Notes under the pieces: generated by a model
The model's input: only the letters and a program-made list of their open reading frames with translations
Told to the model about the DNA's origin: nothing
Database searches by the model: none
Source of the DNA: Sphingobium sp.
Lineage (GTDB): Bacteria > Pseudomonadota > Alphaproteobacteria > Sphingomonadales > Sphingomonadaceae
Direction of reading: 5' to 3'
Assembly (NCBI GenBank): GCA_017745115.1
Contig: JAGIAA010000005.1
Location: 1-64,000, forward strand
Length of the DNA: 64,000 bases
Made by a program: the position numbers and the translations under genes
Shown here: piece by piece, positions 9,079 to 23,568 of the stretch
How the letters are laid out: every line of letters begins with the position of its first letter
Numbering within the stretch: the first letter of the stretch is position 1

Positions 9079-9710
9079 CCCGCCGGCACCATGGGTTTGG
9101 CATCGGCACCGCGGCCATAATTGGGCCGGGGGGGCAGGGTCCGCAGTGGTTCCGCCAGCAAGCTGATCGCGCGTGCGTCCGGCAGGAGCACGACGGCGGC
9201 ACCCCGTCCGCCACGGGCGTTGACCAAGGTCTGCGCGCCCGTTCCATACACGACGGCGTGGTCGAGTGTTGCAGCGAGTTCGGCGATGGGCGTCGATCGG
9301 ATCGCGGCTGGGGTGTCGGAGGCGCCCGGCCCATAGATCGCCCAAAACAGCTCACCATGGCCGCCGACCATGACCACGGGAAAGTCGGCTTCCGGCGCGA
9401 AGCGGTCGCGAACCATGGCCGCGACGAGATCGAGGCAGCCATAGCCGTTGACCTTGGCCTGCCAGCCGAAGCCGAGCGCCACCGCCGCAGCGAGGCCGAC
9501 GCGTACGCCGGTGAAGCTGCCAGGGCCTACATCAACGAGAATTTCGGTCGCGCGCCCACCCTCGGGCAGCGCGGCTATTGCCGGCAGAAGCGCCTCGGCA
9601 TGGCCACGGCCAAGCTCGCGATGATCGCTGTCGATGCATTGATCGCCCTCGAACAGGGCGACAGACAAGGCCGGGGTGGCGCAATCGATGACGAGGCGGC
9701 GCATGCTCAT
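9075..9710 (-). CDS. tsaB: tRNA threonylcarbamoyladenosine biosynthesis protein TsaB
   Basis: A 211-residue ASKHA-fold protein that supports TsaD in forming t6A37 on ANN-decoding tRNAs. The N-terminus LVIDCATPALSVALFEGD and the segment VDVGPGSFTGVRVGLAAAVAL are characteristic. Length is normal. It is translationally coupled to rimI and follows a NifU-type gene on the same strand. Confidence 0.9.
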   Translation of the reverse strand: MSMRRLVIDCATPALSVALFEGDQCIDSDHRELGRGHAEALLPAIAALPEGGRATEILVDVGPGSFTGVRVGLAAAVALGFGWQAKVNGYGCLDLVAAMVRDRFAPEADFPVVMVGGHGELFWAIYGPGASDTPAAIRSTPIAELAATLDHAVVYGTGAQTLVNARGGRGAAVVLLPDARAISLLAEPLRTLPPRPNYGRGADAKPMVPAG

Positions 9711-9775
9711 GCCGACCGATGCGCTGCTATCGTCATGGAAGCAAGACCTCGAAACTCCCCCATCTTGCGGCTTGG

Positions 9776-10363
9776 TCAGACGGCGCGGACCTCGGTCACT
9801 TCCGGTACATAATGCTTGAGCAGCTGTTCAATGCCGTTCTTGAGCGTCGCAGTGGAGGACGGACATCCCGCGCAGGCACCCTGCATGCGCAGATAGACCG
9901 TGCCGCGCTGAAAGCCGCGGTAGATGATGTCGCCGCCGTCATTGGCGACGGCAGGACGCACCCGCGTTTCGATGAGCTCACGGATCTGCGCGATAATGTC
10001 GGCATCCTCGGGGTCGTCGAAGCCATCGGTCGAAAACTCATCGCCTTCAGCCGGAACCGAGATGCCGGCAGCACTGCCAGCGCGGAACAGCGGCATATCC
10101 GCCGAAAAGTGATCGAGCAGGATCGACAGCACATCGGTGCGCAGGTCGCTCCAGGCAACGCTCGGCGCTGCCGTCACCGAAATGAAATCCTTGCCGAAGA
10201 ACACACCCGTCACATCGCCGAGATCGAACAGCGCCTGCGCCAGAGGCGAGGCTTCCGCCTCTTCGGGGTCCGCGAAGTCGCGCGTGCCCGCGCTCATCAC
10301 GACGCGGCCGGGCAGGAACTTCAGAGTCGCCGGATTGGGCGTGGTTTCGGTTTCGATCAGCAT
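9776..10363 (-). CDS. NifU-family Fe-S cluster scaffold/carrier (Nfu type)
   Basis: A 195-residue protein with an N-terminal Nfu domain (MLIETETTPNPATLKFLPGR, then FFGKDFISVT) and a C-terminal NifU-like domain with the CxxC cluster motif in GACAGCPSSTATLKNGIE. This two-domain layout is the alphaproteobacterial and mitochondrial NFU1 type, which receives or delivers [4Fe-4S] clusters. One likely client in this genome is MiaB. It sits upstream of tsaB on the same strand. Confidence 0.9.
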   Translation of the reverse strand: MLIETETTPNPATLKFLPGRVVMSAGTRDFADPEEAEASPLAQALFDLGDVTGVFFGKDFISVTAAPSVAWSDLRTDVLSILLDHFSADMPLFRAGSAAGISVPAEGDEFSTDGFDDPEDADIIAQIRELIETRVRPAVANDGGDIIYRGFQRGTVYLRMQGACAGCPSSTATLKNGIEQLLKHYVPEVTEVRAV

Positions 10364-10463
10364 GGCAGTCTTTCGATCACGAGCCGGGTCATCGTGCCCG
10401 CTCGTCAGATGTCATTTGGTGAAGCTGGCGGGCCGGCGCAAGCCTTCAATTCTTCGCCCGTCC

Positions 10464-13400
10464 TCAGTTTGCCTGCGCCGCGCTGCTTTCGGACGCCGCG
10501 ACGCGGGGGGCCGTGGCCAGGTCGGCGATCCGCGGGGAGACAGGCAGGGCAGGCGGCTGGACACCGTCGGCAAGAACGACCGCGCTCCAACGCGTGTCCG
10601 AACGCAGGTAACGCTGCGCCAAGGCCTGAATATCGGCCGCCGTCACGCTCAGCACATCGTCCTGCAACGTGCGCGCCATGGCGAGCTTGCGGGGATCGCG
10701 ACTCAGCCCGCCCAGCTGGCCCATCCAGAAGGGAATGCTCGACCGCACGAGACCGAGATATTTGCGCACCGGCTCGACTTCGCGCGCCAGCTCGTCGGCA
10801 CTGACCGGTTTTGCCGCGAGATCGGCGACCACTTCGTCGACGAAATTGAAGAAATAGGGGATGCGCTCCGGCTTGAGCTGGGTCTGGACGATCAGATAAC
10901 CGCCCGTCTCATAGCTCTCCGGCCAGTCGCTGCTTGCGCTCGGCGTATAAGCGGCGCCGTCGACCGAGCGCAGCTTTTCGAAAAGGCGATCGTTGATGAT
11001 GCGCGCGAGCATTTCGAGCTGGCGGCTTTCACGAATGCGGTCCTCGCCGCCGCCGGTCGGCCAGGCAATGATGGCGCCGGCCTGCTCCGGCGTGCCGTTG
11101 TGCTTCAGAACGATCGGCTGGGCGACCTGCGCCGGGAAGCGGCGCACGCGGTTCTCGGGCGGCGGAATCATGTCCGGCCGCCTCGGAAGCGCCCCGAAAC
11201 TGGCGGCGACGGCGGCAACGGCTTCGTCACGGTTGATGTCGCCATAGACCTGGATTTCGATCGGTCCGTTGGCGAGGCGGGGCTCCCACACTTCCTTGAA
11301 CTTCTCAAGCGTCAGCTGCTGCGCGTCCGCAGGTGTCGGCGGCGCCACGCGCGCATCCTTGTCGCGCAGGAGCCAGCCGACATTGCGCTGGATCGCTGCG
11401 CCGGCGGAGTTCGGCACCGGGTCATAGGTCACGTTGAGCACATTGACGGTGCGGGCGAGCGTCGCCGCATCCCAGCGCGGGAAGGCGAGCTTGGACGCGA
11501 AGAGACGGAGCTGGTCGGGATAGTCTTTGGGACTGGATACCGCACTCATCGTGAAGGCGTCCTCCTCGATGCGGAATTGCAAGGCGAGCTGCCGGCCGTT
11601 CATCAGCTCTTCGAGCGCATTACTGTCGAGATTGCCGATGCCGCTCGCCATCAGCGTCGCCGGCGCAGCCCAGAGCGCGGCATTCTCGTCAGGCGAAAAG
11701 CTTTGCTGCCCATGACCGAACCGGACGTTGACATGGACCTTGCCGGGTTCGGTCTTGTTGGCGTGAAGGAACAGGGTGACGCCGTTTTCGAACACGATCT
11801 GGTCGATGCCGAGCGCGCCGAGCGGCTGGTCCAACGCGATCTTGCCGGGCGCCGGCAAGGCGGGCAGCGATGCCATCGTCACAGCCTTGTTGCTGAGCCG
11901 GACATTCCGGGCCGGCTCGACCGGCGCGCGGAACGCGGCGCCAAGGCGCGCCAGGGTCGTCGGCTGCTCGCCCTTGACCGAAAGCAGCACGCGCGTGGCC
12001 GTCCCGGTGAACATGCGCCGGGTCGAATCGCGCACATTTTCCGGTGTCATGAGGGAGCGGCTGCCGCGATAGATATCGAGATTGGCGCCCGGCGCGACGA
12101 CGGTTTCCCGAATGTCGAGCGCAGAGACCAGATTGTCGACCTGCTGCGTGCTCGCCTCGATTCGCGACGTTGCGACCTGCTGTGCGAGTGCGTTCTCGAT
12201 CACCACGAATTCGCGGTCGATGTCCGCCTTGCTGGGCGGGGTACGGCGCGCATCCTCGACGATTGCGCGGACTTCGCGCAGCGCCTTTTCCCAGTCGTCG
12301 CCCACCGGCACGATGTTGACGTAGGTCGCGCTGACGGAGCGATAGCTGTCGTCCCGCACGACCGAAGCCTCGATGAAGCTGGCACTGCCCGTCGCGGCCA
12401 CGGCAAGCCGCCGGTTGATGAGCTGTAACGCCAGATCGTCGACGATGCGGGCCTGGTTGAAAGCGATCGTGTCGTCATGGAAAACCCACGGACGCAGATA
12501 AACGAGTCTGATCGAGACCGGCGTGTCGGGCGACTTGACCACCTTGGTCGCCGGCGCCTGAGGGTCGGGGCGGCCGAAATCGGGCAGGGGCGGGGTCGCG
12601 CCGATGCCTTGCCACGAGCCGAAGCGCTTCTTCACCAGCTCGATCAGCATGGCGGGGTCGGCATCGCCCGAAATGGCGACCACTGTCCGGTCGGGACGGT
12701 ACCAGCGGTCATGGAAAGCGCGCAGAGTCTCCGCGGTCGCGCCGGAGAGCGTGGCTTCCGTGCCGATCGGATTGTGGCGGCCGAGCGGCTGGCCGGCATA
12801 GTAAAAGGCACGGGCCTGGTCTTCGAGCTGCAAGGCCGGGCTCAGGCTCTCGCGACGCTCCGCCATGACGATGGAGCGTTCTGCATCGACGGCCTGCGGC
12901 ACGATATTGGGCGCGGAGACCATGCTGGCGAGAATCTTGAGACTCTCGTCGAGTCCCGCAGCGTTGGTCTCGGGCAGGTCGACGGCGAAGGTCGTCGCGA
13001 TCGGGCTGGTCTCGGCATTGGTGTCCACGCCGAATTCGGCGCCGAGGCGCTGCCAGATGCGCTTGGACTCACCGTCCGGCGCATCGCGCGAGCCGCGGAA
13101 GGAAAGATGCTCGATAAAATGTGCGAAACCGGCTTCCTCCGGCTTTTCCATGAGCGAGCCGACGTCCATCCGCACCCGGATGGACACCATGCGGGCCGGG
13201 ATGTCATTGCGCCGAACCGCATAGCGCAGGCCATTGGGCAGCATGCCGAACTGCCAAGCCGTGTCCATCGGCACGTCGCTATGCTCGTAGAACCACGGAC
13301 GCGGCGCGGCAGGTGCGGCGGCTTCGGCGGGCCGGGGCGCTGCGGCCGGCGCCGACGCGACGGTTTTGGCCGCAATCTGTTTGGCAACGGGCTTTGCGGC

Positions 13401-13526
13401 CGGCTTTTGAACAGCCGGCTTGCCCTTTGGGGCGGGAGCGGGTGCCGCTGCTGCGGGTCCCGGCAGCAGCAACGCGATGGCTGTAAGAGCGGTGAAAAGC
13501 CGGCGGCCGGCATCGAGGATCCTCAT
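10464..13526 (-). CDS. Tandem M16-family zinc metallopeptidase, secreted
   Basis: About 1020 residues from the ATG at 13526, which starts a signal peptide (hydrophobic TALTAIALLLPGPAAAAP). An Ala/Pro/Lys-rich linker follows (about residues 30-75). The first M16 unit has the inverted zinc motif HFIEHLSF (HxxEH) with the downstream Glu expected of pitrilysin proteases. The second unit, from about residue 560, lacks an HxxEH and is probably the inactive partner that closes the peptidase chamber. These periplasmic pairs degrade peptides or damaged proteins. It is divergent from the GGDEF gene. Confidence 0.88.
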   Translation of the reverse strand: MRILDAGRRLFTALTAIALLLPGPAAAAPAPAPKGKPAVQKPAAKPVAKQIAAKTVASAPAAAPRPAEAAAPAAPRPWFYEHSDVPMDTAWQFGMLPNGLRYAVRRNDIPARMVSIRVRMDVGSLMEKPEEAGFAHFIEHLSFRGSRDAPDGESKRIWQRLGAEFGVDTNAETSPIATTFAVDLPETNAAGLDESLKILASMVSAPNIVPQAVDAERSIVMAERRESLSPALQLEDQARAFYYAGQPLGRHNPIGTEATLSGATAETLRAFHDRWYRPDRTVVAISGDADPAMLIELVKKRFGSWQGIGATPPLPDFGRPDPQAPATKVVKSPDTPVSIRLVYLRPWVFHDDTIAFNQARIVDDLALQLINRRLAVAATGSASFIEASVVRDDSYRSVSATYVNIVPVGDDWEKALREVRAIVEDARRTPPSKADIDREFVVIENALAQQVATSRIEASTQQVDNLVSALDIRETVVAPGANLDIYRGSRSLMTPENVRDSTRRMFTGTATRVLLSVKGEQPTTLARLGAAFRAPVEPARNVRLSNKAVTMASLPALPAPGKIALDQPLGALGIDQIVFENGVTLFLHANKTEPGKVHVNVRFGHGQQSFSPDENAALWAAPATLMASGIGNLDSNALEELMNGRQLALQFRIEEDAFTMSAVSSPKDYPDQLRLFASKLAFPRWDAATLARTVNVLNVTYDPVPNSAGAAIQRNVGWLLRDKDARVAPPTPADAQQLTLEKFKEVWEPRLANGPIEIQVYGDINRDEAVAAVAASFGALPRRPDMIPPPENRVRRFPAQVAQPIVLKHNGTPEQAGAIIAWPTGGGEDRIRESRQLEMLARIINDRLFEKLRSVDGAAYTPSASSDWPESYETGGYLIVQTQLKPERIPYFFNFVDEVVADLAAKPVSADELAREVEPVRKYLGLVRSSIPFWMGQLGGLSRDPRKLAMARTLQDDVLSVTAADIQALAQRYLRSDTRWSAVVLADGVQPPALPVSPRIADLATAPRVAASESSAAQAN

Positions 13527-13791
13527 GGATCGGAAATTAGGCGCAAACGGCCTTAACGTCACATGAAACTTGCGGAAATTGCTCTCAACGTAGCGAATCG
13601 ATGCGCCGCTGGGTGTGCACTGTCCATCTAGGCTCGTCGCCGAGGCGGGCACGAATGCCTTCCTTTACGGCACTGTGTGCCGCAGAGTTCCGCCGAAACC
13701 GAGGAAATTTTTCGGGTTCCCGGACGGGTTAGCTCAAAGCTTTTTTTACCATGGGTGTCTAGAAGGCCCGCTGAAGAAGGAGCAAAAGGGC

Positions 13792-14946
13792 ATGTCGGCG
13801 CCACAAATGTCTTCAAAGGGAATTGGCCCCAAACTGGCACGCTGGGGCCGCAGTTTCCTTGCGAGTGAGGCGGCAGAGGCCTCGGAGCCCGTTGCCACCG
13901 CGCCCCGCGAAGCCGGCACCGGCCACTTGCGCCGCGAAGTGGAGCGCCGCCGTGCGCTTTATGAGGAAGTGGGCAACTTCCTGTTCGCGCACGACCTCGA
14001 TGTCACGCCGCTGAACTTCGGCCTGGCGCTCGACTATATCACCGGCAACGACCTCGCCATCGAGAAGGCCGTGCGGGCGATCCTGTCCGACCGAGGCCGC
14101 ATCACCAATGGGGTCGCCGAGCAGATCATCGCCGATCAGCGCGCAGAAGAGCTTTCGCCGGATCAGCTGGGCGACATGCTGAGCGAAGTCGAGCGGAACC
14201 TCGACAATCTTTCCGGTCTCACCGATCAGTCGCGCGAGTCGGCCACCGACTTCGGCGACGAGCTGCAGAAGCACGCCGCCAAGCTCAAGGGCGACGCACC
14301 GGCCGAGGCGGTCGCCAACCTGATCAGCATCACGCGCTCGATGGTCGAGAAGACCCGCGAGGTCGAGACCAAGATGCGCGAAGGCCAGAAACAGACGCGT
14401 CTCCTCCAAAAGAACCTGGAGACGGCCCGCCGCGCTGCCGAGCAGGACCACCTGACCGGCCTGCCCAACCGCCGCGCGTTCGAGAATACGCTGCGTGAAG
14501 AGGCGCAGCTAGCACAGGAAGAGGGCGAAGCGCTGAGCCTCGCCTTCTGCGACATCGACCATTTCAAGAAGATCAACGATACCCATGGCCACGATGCCGG
14601 CGACCGCGTCCTTAAGTTCGTGGGTACGCTGCTGGCGAAGATCTCCGACGACAAATGCCATGTCGCGCGCCACGGGGGCGAGGAATTCGTCATGCTGTTC
14701 CGCGGTTTCACGGTCGCAGAAGCGGCAAAAATCGTCGACGATGCCCGCGCCGACCTCTCGGAGCGCAATCTCGTCGACCGCAAGACCGGCGAGCGCATGG
14801 ATCATGTGACCTTCTCAGGCGGTGTTGCGGACGTCCTGTCTTATGAGGAGCCGCGCGACGCCCTCAAGGCGGCCGATCGCGCGTTGTATCTTGCCAAGGA
14901 ACATGGCCGCAACCGCGTCTACATCGCGTCCGAAGCCGAGAATTGA
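13792..14946 (+). CDS. Diguanylate cyclase (GGDEF domain)
   Basis: A 384-residue cytoplasmic protein; the ATG at 13792 is preceded by AAGGAG at good spacing. The N-terminal 200 residues are helical and unrecognised, with a likely coiled coil around VEKTREVETKMREGQKQTRL. The C-terminal GGDEF domain begins QDHLTGLPNRRAFEN and has the active signature HGGEEFVMLF, so it should make cyclic di-GMP. No membrane segment is seen, and no clear RxxD I-site stands directly before GGEEF. The N-terminal part probably senses a partner protein or signal. Confidence 0.9.
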   Translation: MSAPQMSSKGIGPKLARWGRSFLASEAAEASEPVATAPREAGTGHLRREVERRRALYEEVGNFLFAHDLDVTPLNFGLALDYITGNDLAIEKAVRAILSDRGRITNGVAEQIIADQRAEELSPDQLGDMLSEVERNLDNLSGLTDQSRESATDFGDELQKHAAKLKGDAPAEAVANLISITRSMVEKTREVETKMREGQKQTRLLQKNLETARRAAEQDHLTGLPNRRAFENTLREEAQLAQEEGEALSLAFCDIDHFKKINDTHGHDAGDRVLKFVGTLLAKISDDKCHVARHGGEEFVMLFRGFTVAEAAKIVDDARADLSERNLVDRKTGERMDHVTFSGGVADVLSYEEPRDALKAADRALYLAKEHGRNRVYIASEAEN

Positions 14947-14955
14947 GCTCCTCTG

Positions 14956-15032
14956 TGTCGTCCCAGCGAAAGCTGGGATCTCAGGCGATGTGGAGCCAGA
15001 CTACACGAGATCCGACTTTCGCTAGGATGACG
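14956..15032. repeat. REP-like imperfect inverted repeat
   Basis: Two arms of about 25 bases face each other at 14956-14982 and 15007-15032; both contain a CAGCGAAAG or TAGCGAAAG core and end in GGATCTC. This resembles the dispersed extragenic palindromes found between convergent genes in sphingomonad genomes. It lies between the GGDEF and GST genes and may also serve as a bidirectional terminator. Confidence 0.6.
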
Positions 15033-15043
15033 CTCATGAAGCG

Positions 15044-15715
15044 TCAGAAATCGGGCTGGTCGTAATATTTGGGCGGTGAGACGATTTCCATCCGCTCCGC
15101 CAGCAGCGGCCGGAACGACGGCCGCGACTTGATACCCGCATACCAGCGCTTGGTCGGCCGATGGCCCTCCCAATCGATGCCGCCAAGATAATCCGCGACC
15201 GAGAGATGCGCGGCCGCCGCGATGTCGGCGAGGCTCATCGTGCCGCCGCCGAGCCAGCTCCTGTGATCGAGCAGGTAATCGAGATAGTCCATGTGCGTGT
15301 TGGCCTTGCGCATCGCGTCGCGCAGTGCCCCGGCATCGGGCGACGCGCGATGGACGATCCGCTTCATCATGCGCTCGTGGAGGAGCGGCGCGACCACGTC
15401 GCGATAGACGATCTGGTCCAGCCAGGCGACGAGCCGGCGGACCTCTGCCCGAGCGAGCGGCGAGCCCGCGATCAGCGGGAATTGCTCGACGGTTTCCTCG
15501 AAATATTCGCAGATCGCCTGGCTATCGATAAGCGTCGCGCCATTGGCCTGATCGAGCAGGACGGGGGTCGTTCCCGCCGGATTGAGATCGAGAAATTCGT
15601 CGCTCGGCGCCCAGGGCGTTTCACGCTGCAACTCATAGGTCAGGCCCTTTTCCGCCATGAGGAAACGGACCTTGCGGGAGAAAGGGCAGAGCGGAAACTG
15701 GTAGAGGAGCCACAT
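15044..15715 (-). CDS. Glutathione S-transferase family protein
   Basis: About 223 residues from the ATG giving MWLLYQFPLCPFSRKVRFLM. The thioredoxin-fold N-domain has a CPFS motif (Ser/Cys type) and the cis-Pro/SNAIL-like segment NPAGTTPVLL...LIDSQAICEYFEE. The all-helical C-domain contains SLADIAAAAHLSVADYLG. The family conjugates or reduces with glutathione; the substrate is unknown. Upstream in-frame sequence to 15859 is not convincing. Confidence 0.87.
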   Translation of the reverse strand: MWLLYQFPLCPFSRKVRFLMAEKGLTYELQRETPWAPSDEFLDLNPAGTTPVLLDQANGATLIDSQAICEYFEETVEQFPLIAGSPLARAEVRRLVAWLDQIVYRDVVAPLLHERMMKRIVHRASPDAGALRDAMRKANTHMDYLDYLLDHRSWLGGGTMSLADIAAAAHLSVADYLGGIDWEGHRPTKRWYAGIKSRPSFRPLLAERMEIVSPPKYYDQPDF

Positions 15716-15845
15716 GCTCCGGCAATGGCCGAGCCGCCTGCACGGCGCAAGGGCAGAGTTGCGCCGCGGCTTCGCTCCGGCGCCCAACGGCTCCCGGCCT
15801 GCGGCAGACGTGGGAACTGTCGGGCGCGGCGGGAATTTCTTCGGC

Positions 15846-16286
15846 ATGCTGCACGCCAAGATCGCCTTTGCAGCTGGAGTGATGGCCGCCGCGTTGCTGG
15901 GCGGTATTGCCCTCGGGGGCTATACCGCCGGCGGGTTCAAGGAGCGCGAGCAGACGGACATCATAGCCCAGGCTGCTTCCCGCGTCCGGAGCGGCGGCTT
16001 CCGTGCGGAGGCCGCCGAGCCTCAGGCGCCCATGTATCATGTCTGCAAGGGGTGCGACGCCAAGCTCTACCGGGAAGATGACTGGTACGGCAGCGAGGCT
16101 GTTTACGACACGGACGAAGAATGGGCACGAGAGGAGCAGGAGAGCCGCGACGTAATTCGTGCAGCGCTCGCAGACGGCTCCCACAATCACGAGGATCGAG
16201 AACCGGCCCCGCTCGCTGACGATTTCCATTTAGATCAGGATGTTGCGGGCCAATCTGAAATCGCAATGGCACGACTTGACGACTAG
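15846..16286 (+). CDS. Small membrane-anchored protein with a CxxC motif, function unknown
   Basis: About 146 residues from ATG 15846. One N-terminal membrane span (AAGVMAAALLGGIALGGYTAG) is followed by a soluble acidic tail. The tail has YHVCKGCDAKLYRED, whose CxxCD resembles a metal or redox site. The next gene has the same layout and the motif NHVCEGCDAGE, so the pair are diverged paralogues. No known family is recognised. Longer in-frame starts exist but would run into the GST promoter region. Confidence 0.6.
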   Translation: MLHAKIAFAAGVMAAALLGGIALGGYTAGGFKEREQTDIIAQAASRVRSGGFRAEAAEPQAPMYHVCKGCDAKLYREDDWYGSEAVYDTDEEWAREEQESRDVIRAALADGSHNHEDREPAPLADDFHLDQDVAGQSEIAMARLDD

Positions 16287-16321
16287 CTGGAAGCCGGCTG
16301 CTGATCTGCTAGACTGGCGTC

Positions 16322-16705
16322 ATGGCGCCCAAGATCCGTCGCATTCTCATGTGGGGAGGGATGTTCGTTCTCGCTTTTGTCGGCGGGAGCGTGCTGGGTA
16401 GCTTCGCCATTTCCGGCCTTGGGGGCGGGGACAAATCGCTCCCCGACTCCTCGGACGTCCGGAATTTCTGGGCTGCGCAAGATCGCGCCCATGCCAACGG
16501 CACCGACGAAGCGGCGCCCGAGGCAATCTATGCCAGGGCCAAGGGCAATCATGTCTGCGAAGGCTGTGACGCCGGCGAGACGCGCAGCCGGCTGCGGCTC
16601 GAAAACCTTGCTGGTTCCTATTCGGAGCAGGGCGGGGGCGGTGCCGCGCCGCCGGCCGAAGCGGAAAAACCGCCCCAGCCGGCAACCAGCGCCGCCGCGC
16701 AGTAG
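16322..16705 (+). CDS. Small membrane-anchored paralogue of the preceding CxxC protein
   Basis: A 127-residue protein starting MAPKIRRILMWGGMFVLAFV, with one membrane span and then KGNHVCEGCDAGETRSRL. The tail is low-complexity Gly/Ala/Pro/Glu. Layout and the HVCxGCDA motif match the upstream gene 35 bases away, so a co-transcribed tandem duplication is likely. It converges on gltB with only three bases between stops. Function unknown. Confidence 0.62.
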   Translation: MAPKIRRILMWGGMFVLAFVGGSVLGSFAISGLGGGDKSLPDSSDVRNFWAAQDRAHANGTDEAAPEAIYARAKGNHVCEGCDAGETRSRLRLENLAGSYSEQGGGGAAPPAEAEKPPQPATSAAAQ

Positions 16706-16708
16706 GGA

Positions 16709-21228
<4,520 letters not shown>

Positions 21229-21232
<4 letters not shown>

Positions 21233-21963
21233 AGCTTCATCTTCTTCGGGTCAACGCCGAGCAGTTCGGCAAGGCGGCTACGTTCAGCACTGGAAAGGTC
21301 CTTGTAGGACTTCGGTTTGGGCAACTTGGCGAGTGCGTCGGCCGACCCCTTCAAGATGGTCGGCATCGCCTCCATGAGCTTGGGCATCATGCCCTGAACG
21401 CGGCCCAGATAATGCGGGTCAGCCGCGAGCTCCATGAAGCCGGCGCCAAATTTGGCCCCCGCCGGGGTCTGCATAAAGGCCAGGATCGAGTCCAGCTCCG
21501 CCACATTGTATCGGCCGGCAAAAGCCTCTGCCATCCCTTCGCGCATGTCCGGCTCGAACTGCGTCATGAACTTGCCGAGCGCAGGGAACATCGTTTCTGT
21601 CATGACGGAAATCCGCTGATGATATGCAGGATCGACGATGGCCATGACCTGGTCGATCGTCGCGGGCTTCATTGTTTCAGCCTGCGCAGGATCCATGCCG
21701 CCGGCCTTCAACAGATCGCGGATCGGAATCTTGCCCATCGAGTCCATCATCGGCCCGATCAGCTGCTGCATCATCGGCCCCATGAGCTTTGCCATCGTGC
21801 CGTCCGGCAGGATCGCCGCGGCAACGGGTCTGGCCTTGGCCAACAGGGCGGGATCCAGAGGCGGCGCCTGGACCGCGGCGACGGGTTGCGCACGGACCGG
21901 CAGCGGCGCAACCAGCGCGCAGACCGCTAATGCGGTGGCCAGGGCAGGGACGCGCATCTTCAT
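21229..21963 (-). CDS. Secreted DUF2059-like protein between gltD and gltB
   Basis: A 244-residue protein with a Sec signal peptide (ALATALAVCALVAPLPVRAQ). The mature part is helical and Met-rich, and its middle has DSILAFMQTPAGAKFGAGF, the DUF2059-type core (YF.T.PEG.K). Function is unknown for the family. It overlaps gltD upstream and gltB downstream by 4 bases each (ATGA), so its expression is tied to glutamate synthesis even though its product is exported. A conserved operon or a chance insertion are both possible. Confidence 0.72.
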
Positions 21964-23408
21964 GCCGCCACCCTTTCCCTCTTCCCGGCCTTCGCAAGCA
22001 GATAGGCCTGCATATGGTCGGTCACGTCGCGGCCGTCGCGGATGGCCCAGACGACGAGGCTGGCACCGCGCACGATGTCGCCGGCGGCGAAGACGCCGTC
22101 GAGGCTGGTCATCATGGTCTTGGGATCGACGCGCAGCGTGCCCCAGCGCGTGAGCGCCAGCGCTGGCTCGCCGAACATGCCGGGCAGTTCCTCGGGATCG
22201 TAGCCGAGCGCCTTGATGACGAGGCCGGCCGGAATGCTGGTCTCGCTGCCGGGCTCCGGCTCAGGCGCGCGGCGGCCCGAAGCGTCGGGCTGGCCGAGGC
22301 GCATGCGGGTCATCTTGACGCCGGAGACATGCTCCGTGCCCTCGAAGGCGACGGGCGCGGAGAGCCAGACGAACTCGACGCCTTCCTCCTCGGCATTCTG
22401 CACCTCGCGCTGCGAGCCAGGCATATTCTCCCGGTCGCGGCGATAGAGGCACTTCACCGACTTCGCGCCTTGGCGGACGGCGGTGCGCACGCAGTCCATG
22501 GCCGTGTCGCCACCGCCGATCACGACGACGTCCTTGCCGGTGGCGAGCAGCGAGCCGTCGTCATGGCTCGGCACGGCATCGCCGAAGCCGGCCTTGTTGG
22601 AGGCCGTCAGATAATCGAGCGCTGCAACCACGCCGGCCGTGCCGACGCCGGGCGCCTTGATGTCGCGTGCCTTGTAGACGCCGGTCGCGATAAGAATCGC
22701 GTCGTGGCGCTCGCGCAGTTCGGGCAGGCTGGCGTCACGGCCGACCTCGAAGCTGAGGTGGAAGTGGATGCCGGCTTCCTCGAGCCGCTTGACGCGGCGC
22801 ATGACGACATCCTTCTCCAGCTTGAAGCCGGGGATGCCGTAGGTGAGCAGTCCGCCCGCACGGTCGTGCCGGTCGTAGACATGGACCTCATGGCCGGCCG
22901 CGCGCAGATATTCCGCGGTCGTGAGGCCGCCAGGGCCGGCGCCGATGATGCCCACGGAATAGCCGGTCTCCGGGCCGACGAGCACCGGCTCGACCCAGCC
23001 TTCCTTCCAGGCGGTGTCGGTGATGAACTTTTCGACCGAGCCGATGGTAACGGCGCCATGGCCCGAAAATTCGATGACGCAATTGCCCTCGCACAGCCGG
23101 TCCTGCGGGCAGATTCGGCCGCAGATCTCCGGCATGGTCGAGGTCAGGTTCGAAAGTTCATAGGCTTCGCGCAAGCGGCCCTCGGCTGTCAGCTTCAGCC
23201 AGTCGGGGATGTGATTGTGCAGCGGGCAATGGACCGAGCAATAGGGCACGCCGCACTGCGAGCAGCGCGCGGCCTGATCTTCGGCGCCATCCACCTTGAA
23301 CGTGTGCGAAATCTCGCTGAAGTCCTTTGCACGCTCGGTAACCGCCCGCTTGTCCGGATAGGACTGGGTACGGATCACGAACTTCAGCATGGGATTATCG
23401 GCCATCAC
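21960..23408 (-). CDS. gltD: Glutamate synthase small subunit (FAD/NADPH)
   Basis: A 482-residue protein that passes electrons from NADPH through FAD and Fe-S clusters to GltB. The N-terminal Fe-S domain has CSQCGVPYCSVHCPLHNHIP and CGRICPQDRLCEGNC. Two Rossmann motifs follow: GIIGAGPGGLTTAEYLRAAG for FAD and VVIGGGDTAMDCVRTAVRQG for NADPH. It is first in the operon; its promoter must lie in the 160 bases before 23568. Confidence 0.96.
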   Translation of the reverse strand: MMADNPMLKFVIRTQSYPDKRAVTERAKDFSEISHTFKVDGAEDQAARCSQCGVPYCSVHCPLHNHIPDWLKLTAEGRLREAYELSNLTSTMPEICGRICPQDRLCEGNCVIEFSGHGAVTIGSVEKFITDTAWKEGWVEPVLVGPETGYSVGIIGAGPGGLTTAEYLRAAGHEVHVYDRHDRAGGLLTYGIPGFKLEKDVVMRRVKRLEEAGIHFHLSFEVGRDASLPELRERHDAILIATGVYKARDIKAPGVGTAGVVAALDYLTASNKAGFGDAVPSHDDGSLLATGKDVVVIGGGDTAMDCVRTAVRQGAKSVKCLYRRDRENMPGSQREVQNAEEEGVEFVWLSAPVAFEGTEHVSGVKMTRMRLGQPDASGRRAPEPEPGSETSIPAGLVIKALGYDPEELPGMFGEPALALTRWGTLRVDPKTMMTSLDGVFAAGDIVRGASLVVWAIRDGRDVTDHMQAYLLAKAGKRERVAA

Positions 23409-23568
23409 TACTTCCCCTGGAACAGGCGAAGCGCACTATGACGTAAATTCGGCAGAGTCACGCGGTTTTCGCGATATAGGTCAGTGATACTAACCTAATT
23501 GATCCCGTTTTTGAACCTTTCTCTCGCCGATGCAAAATATTCATGCGGAATATAAGTCCGTACCGGAC

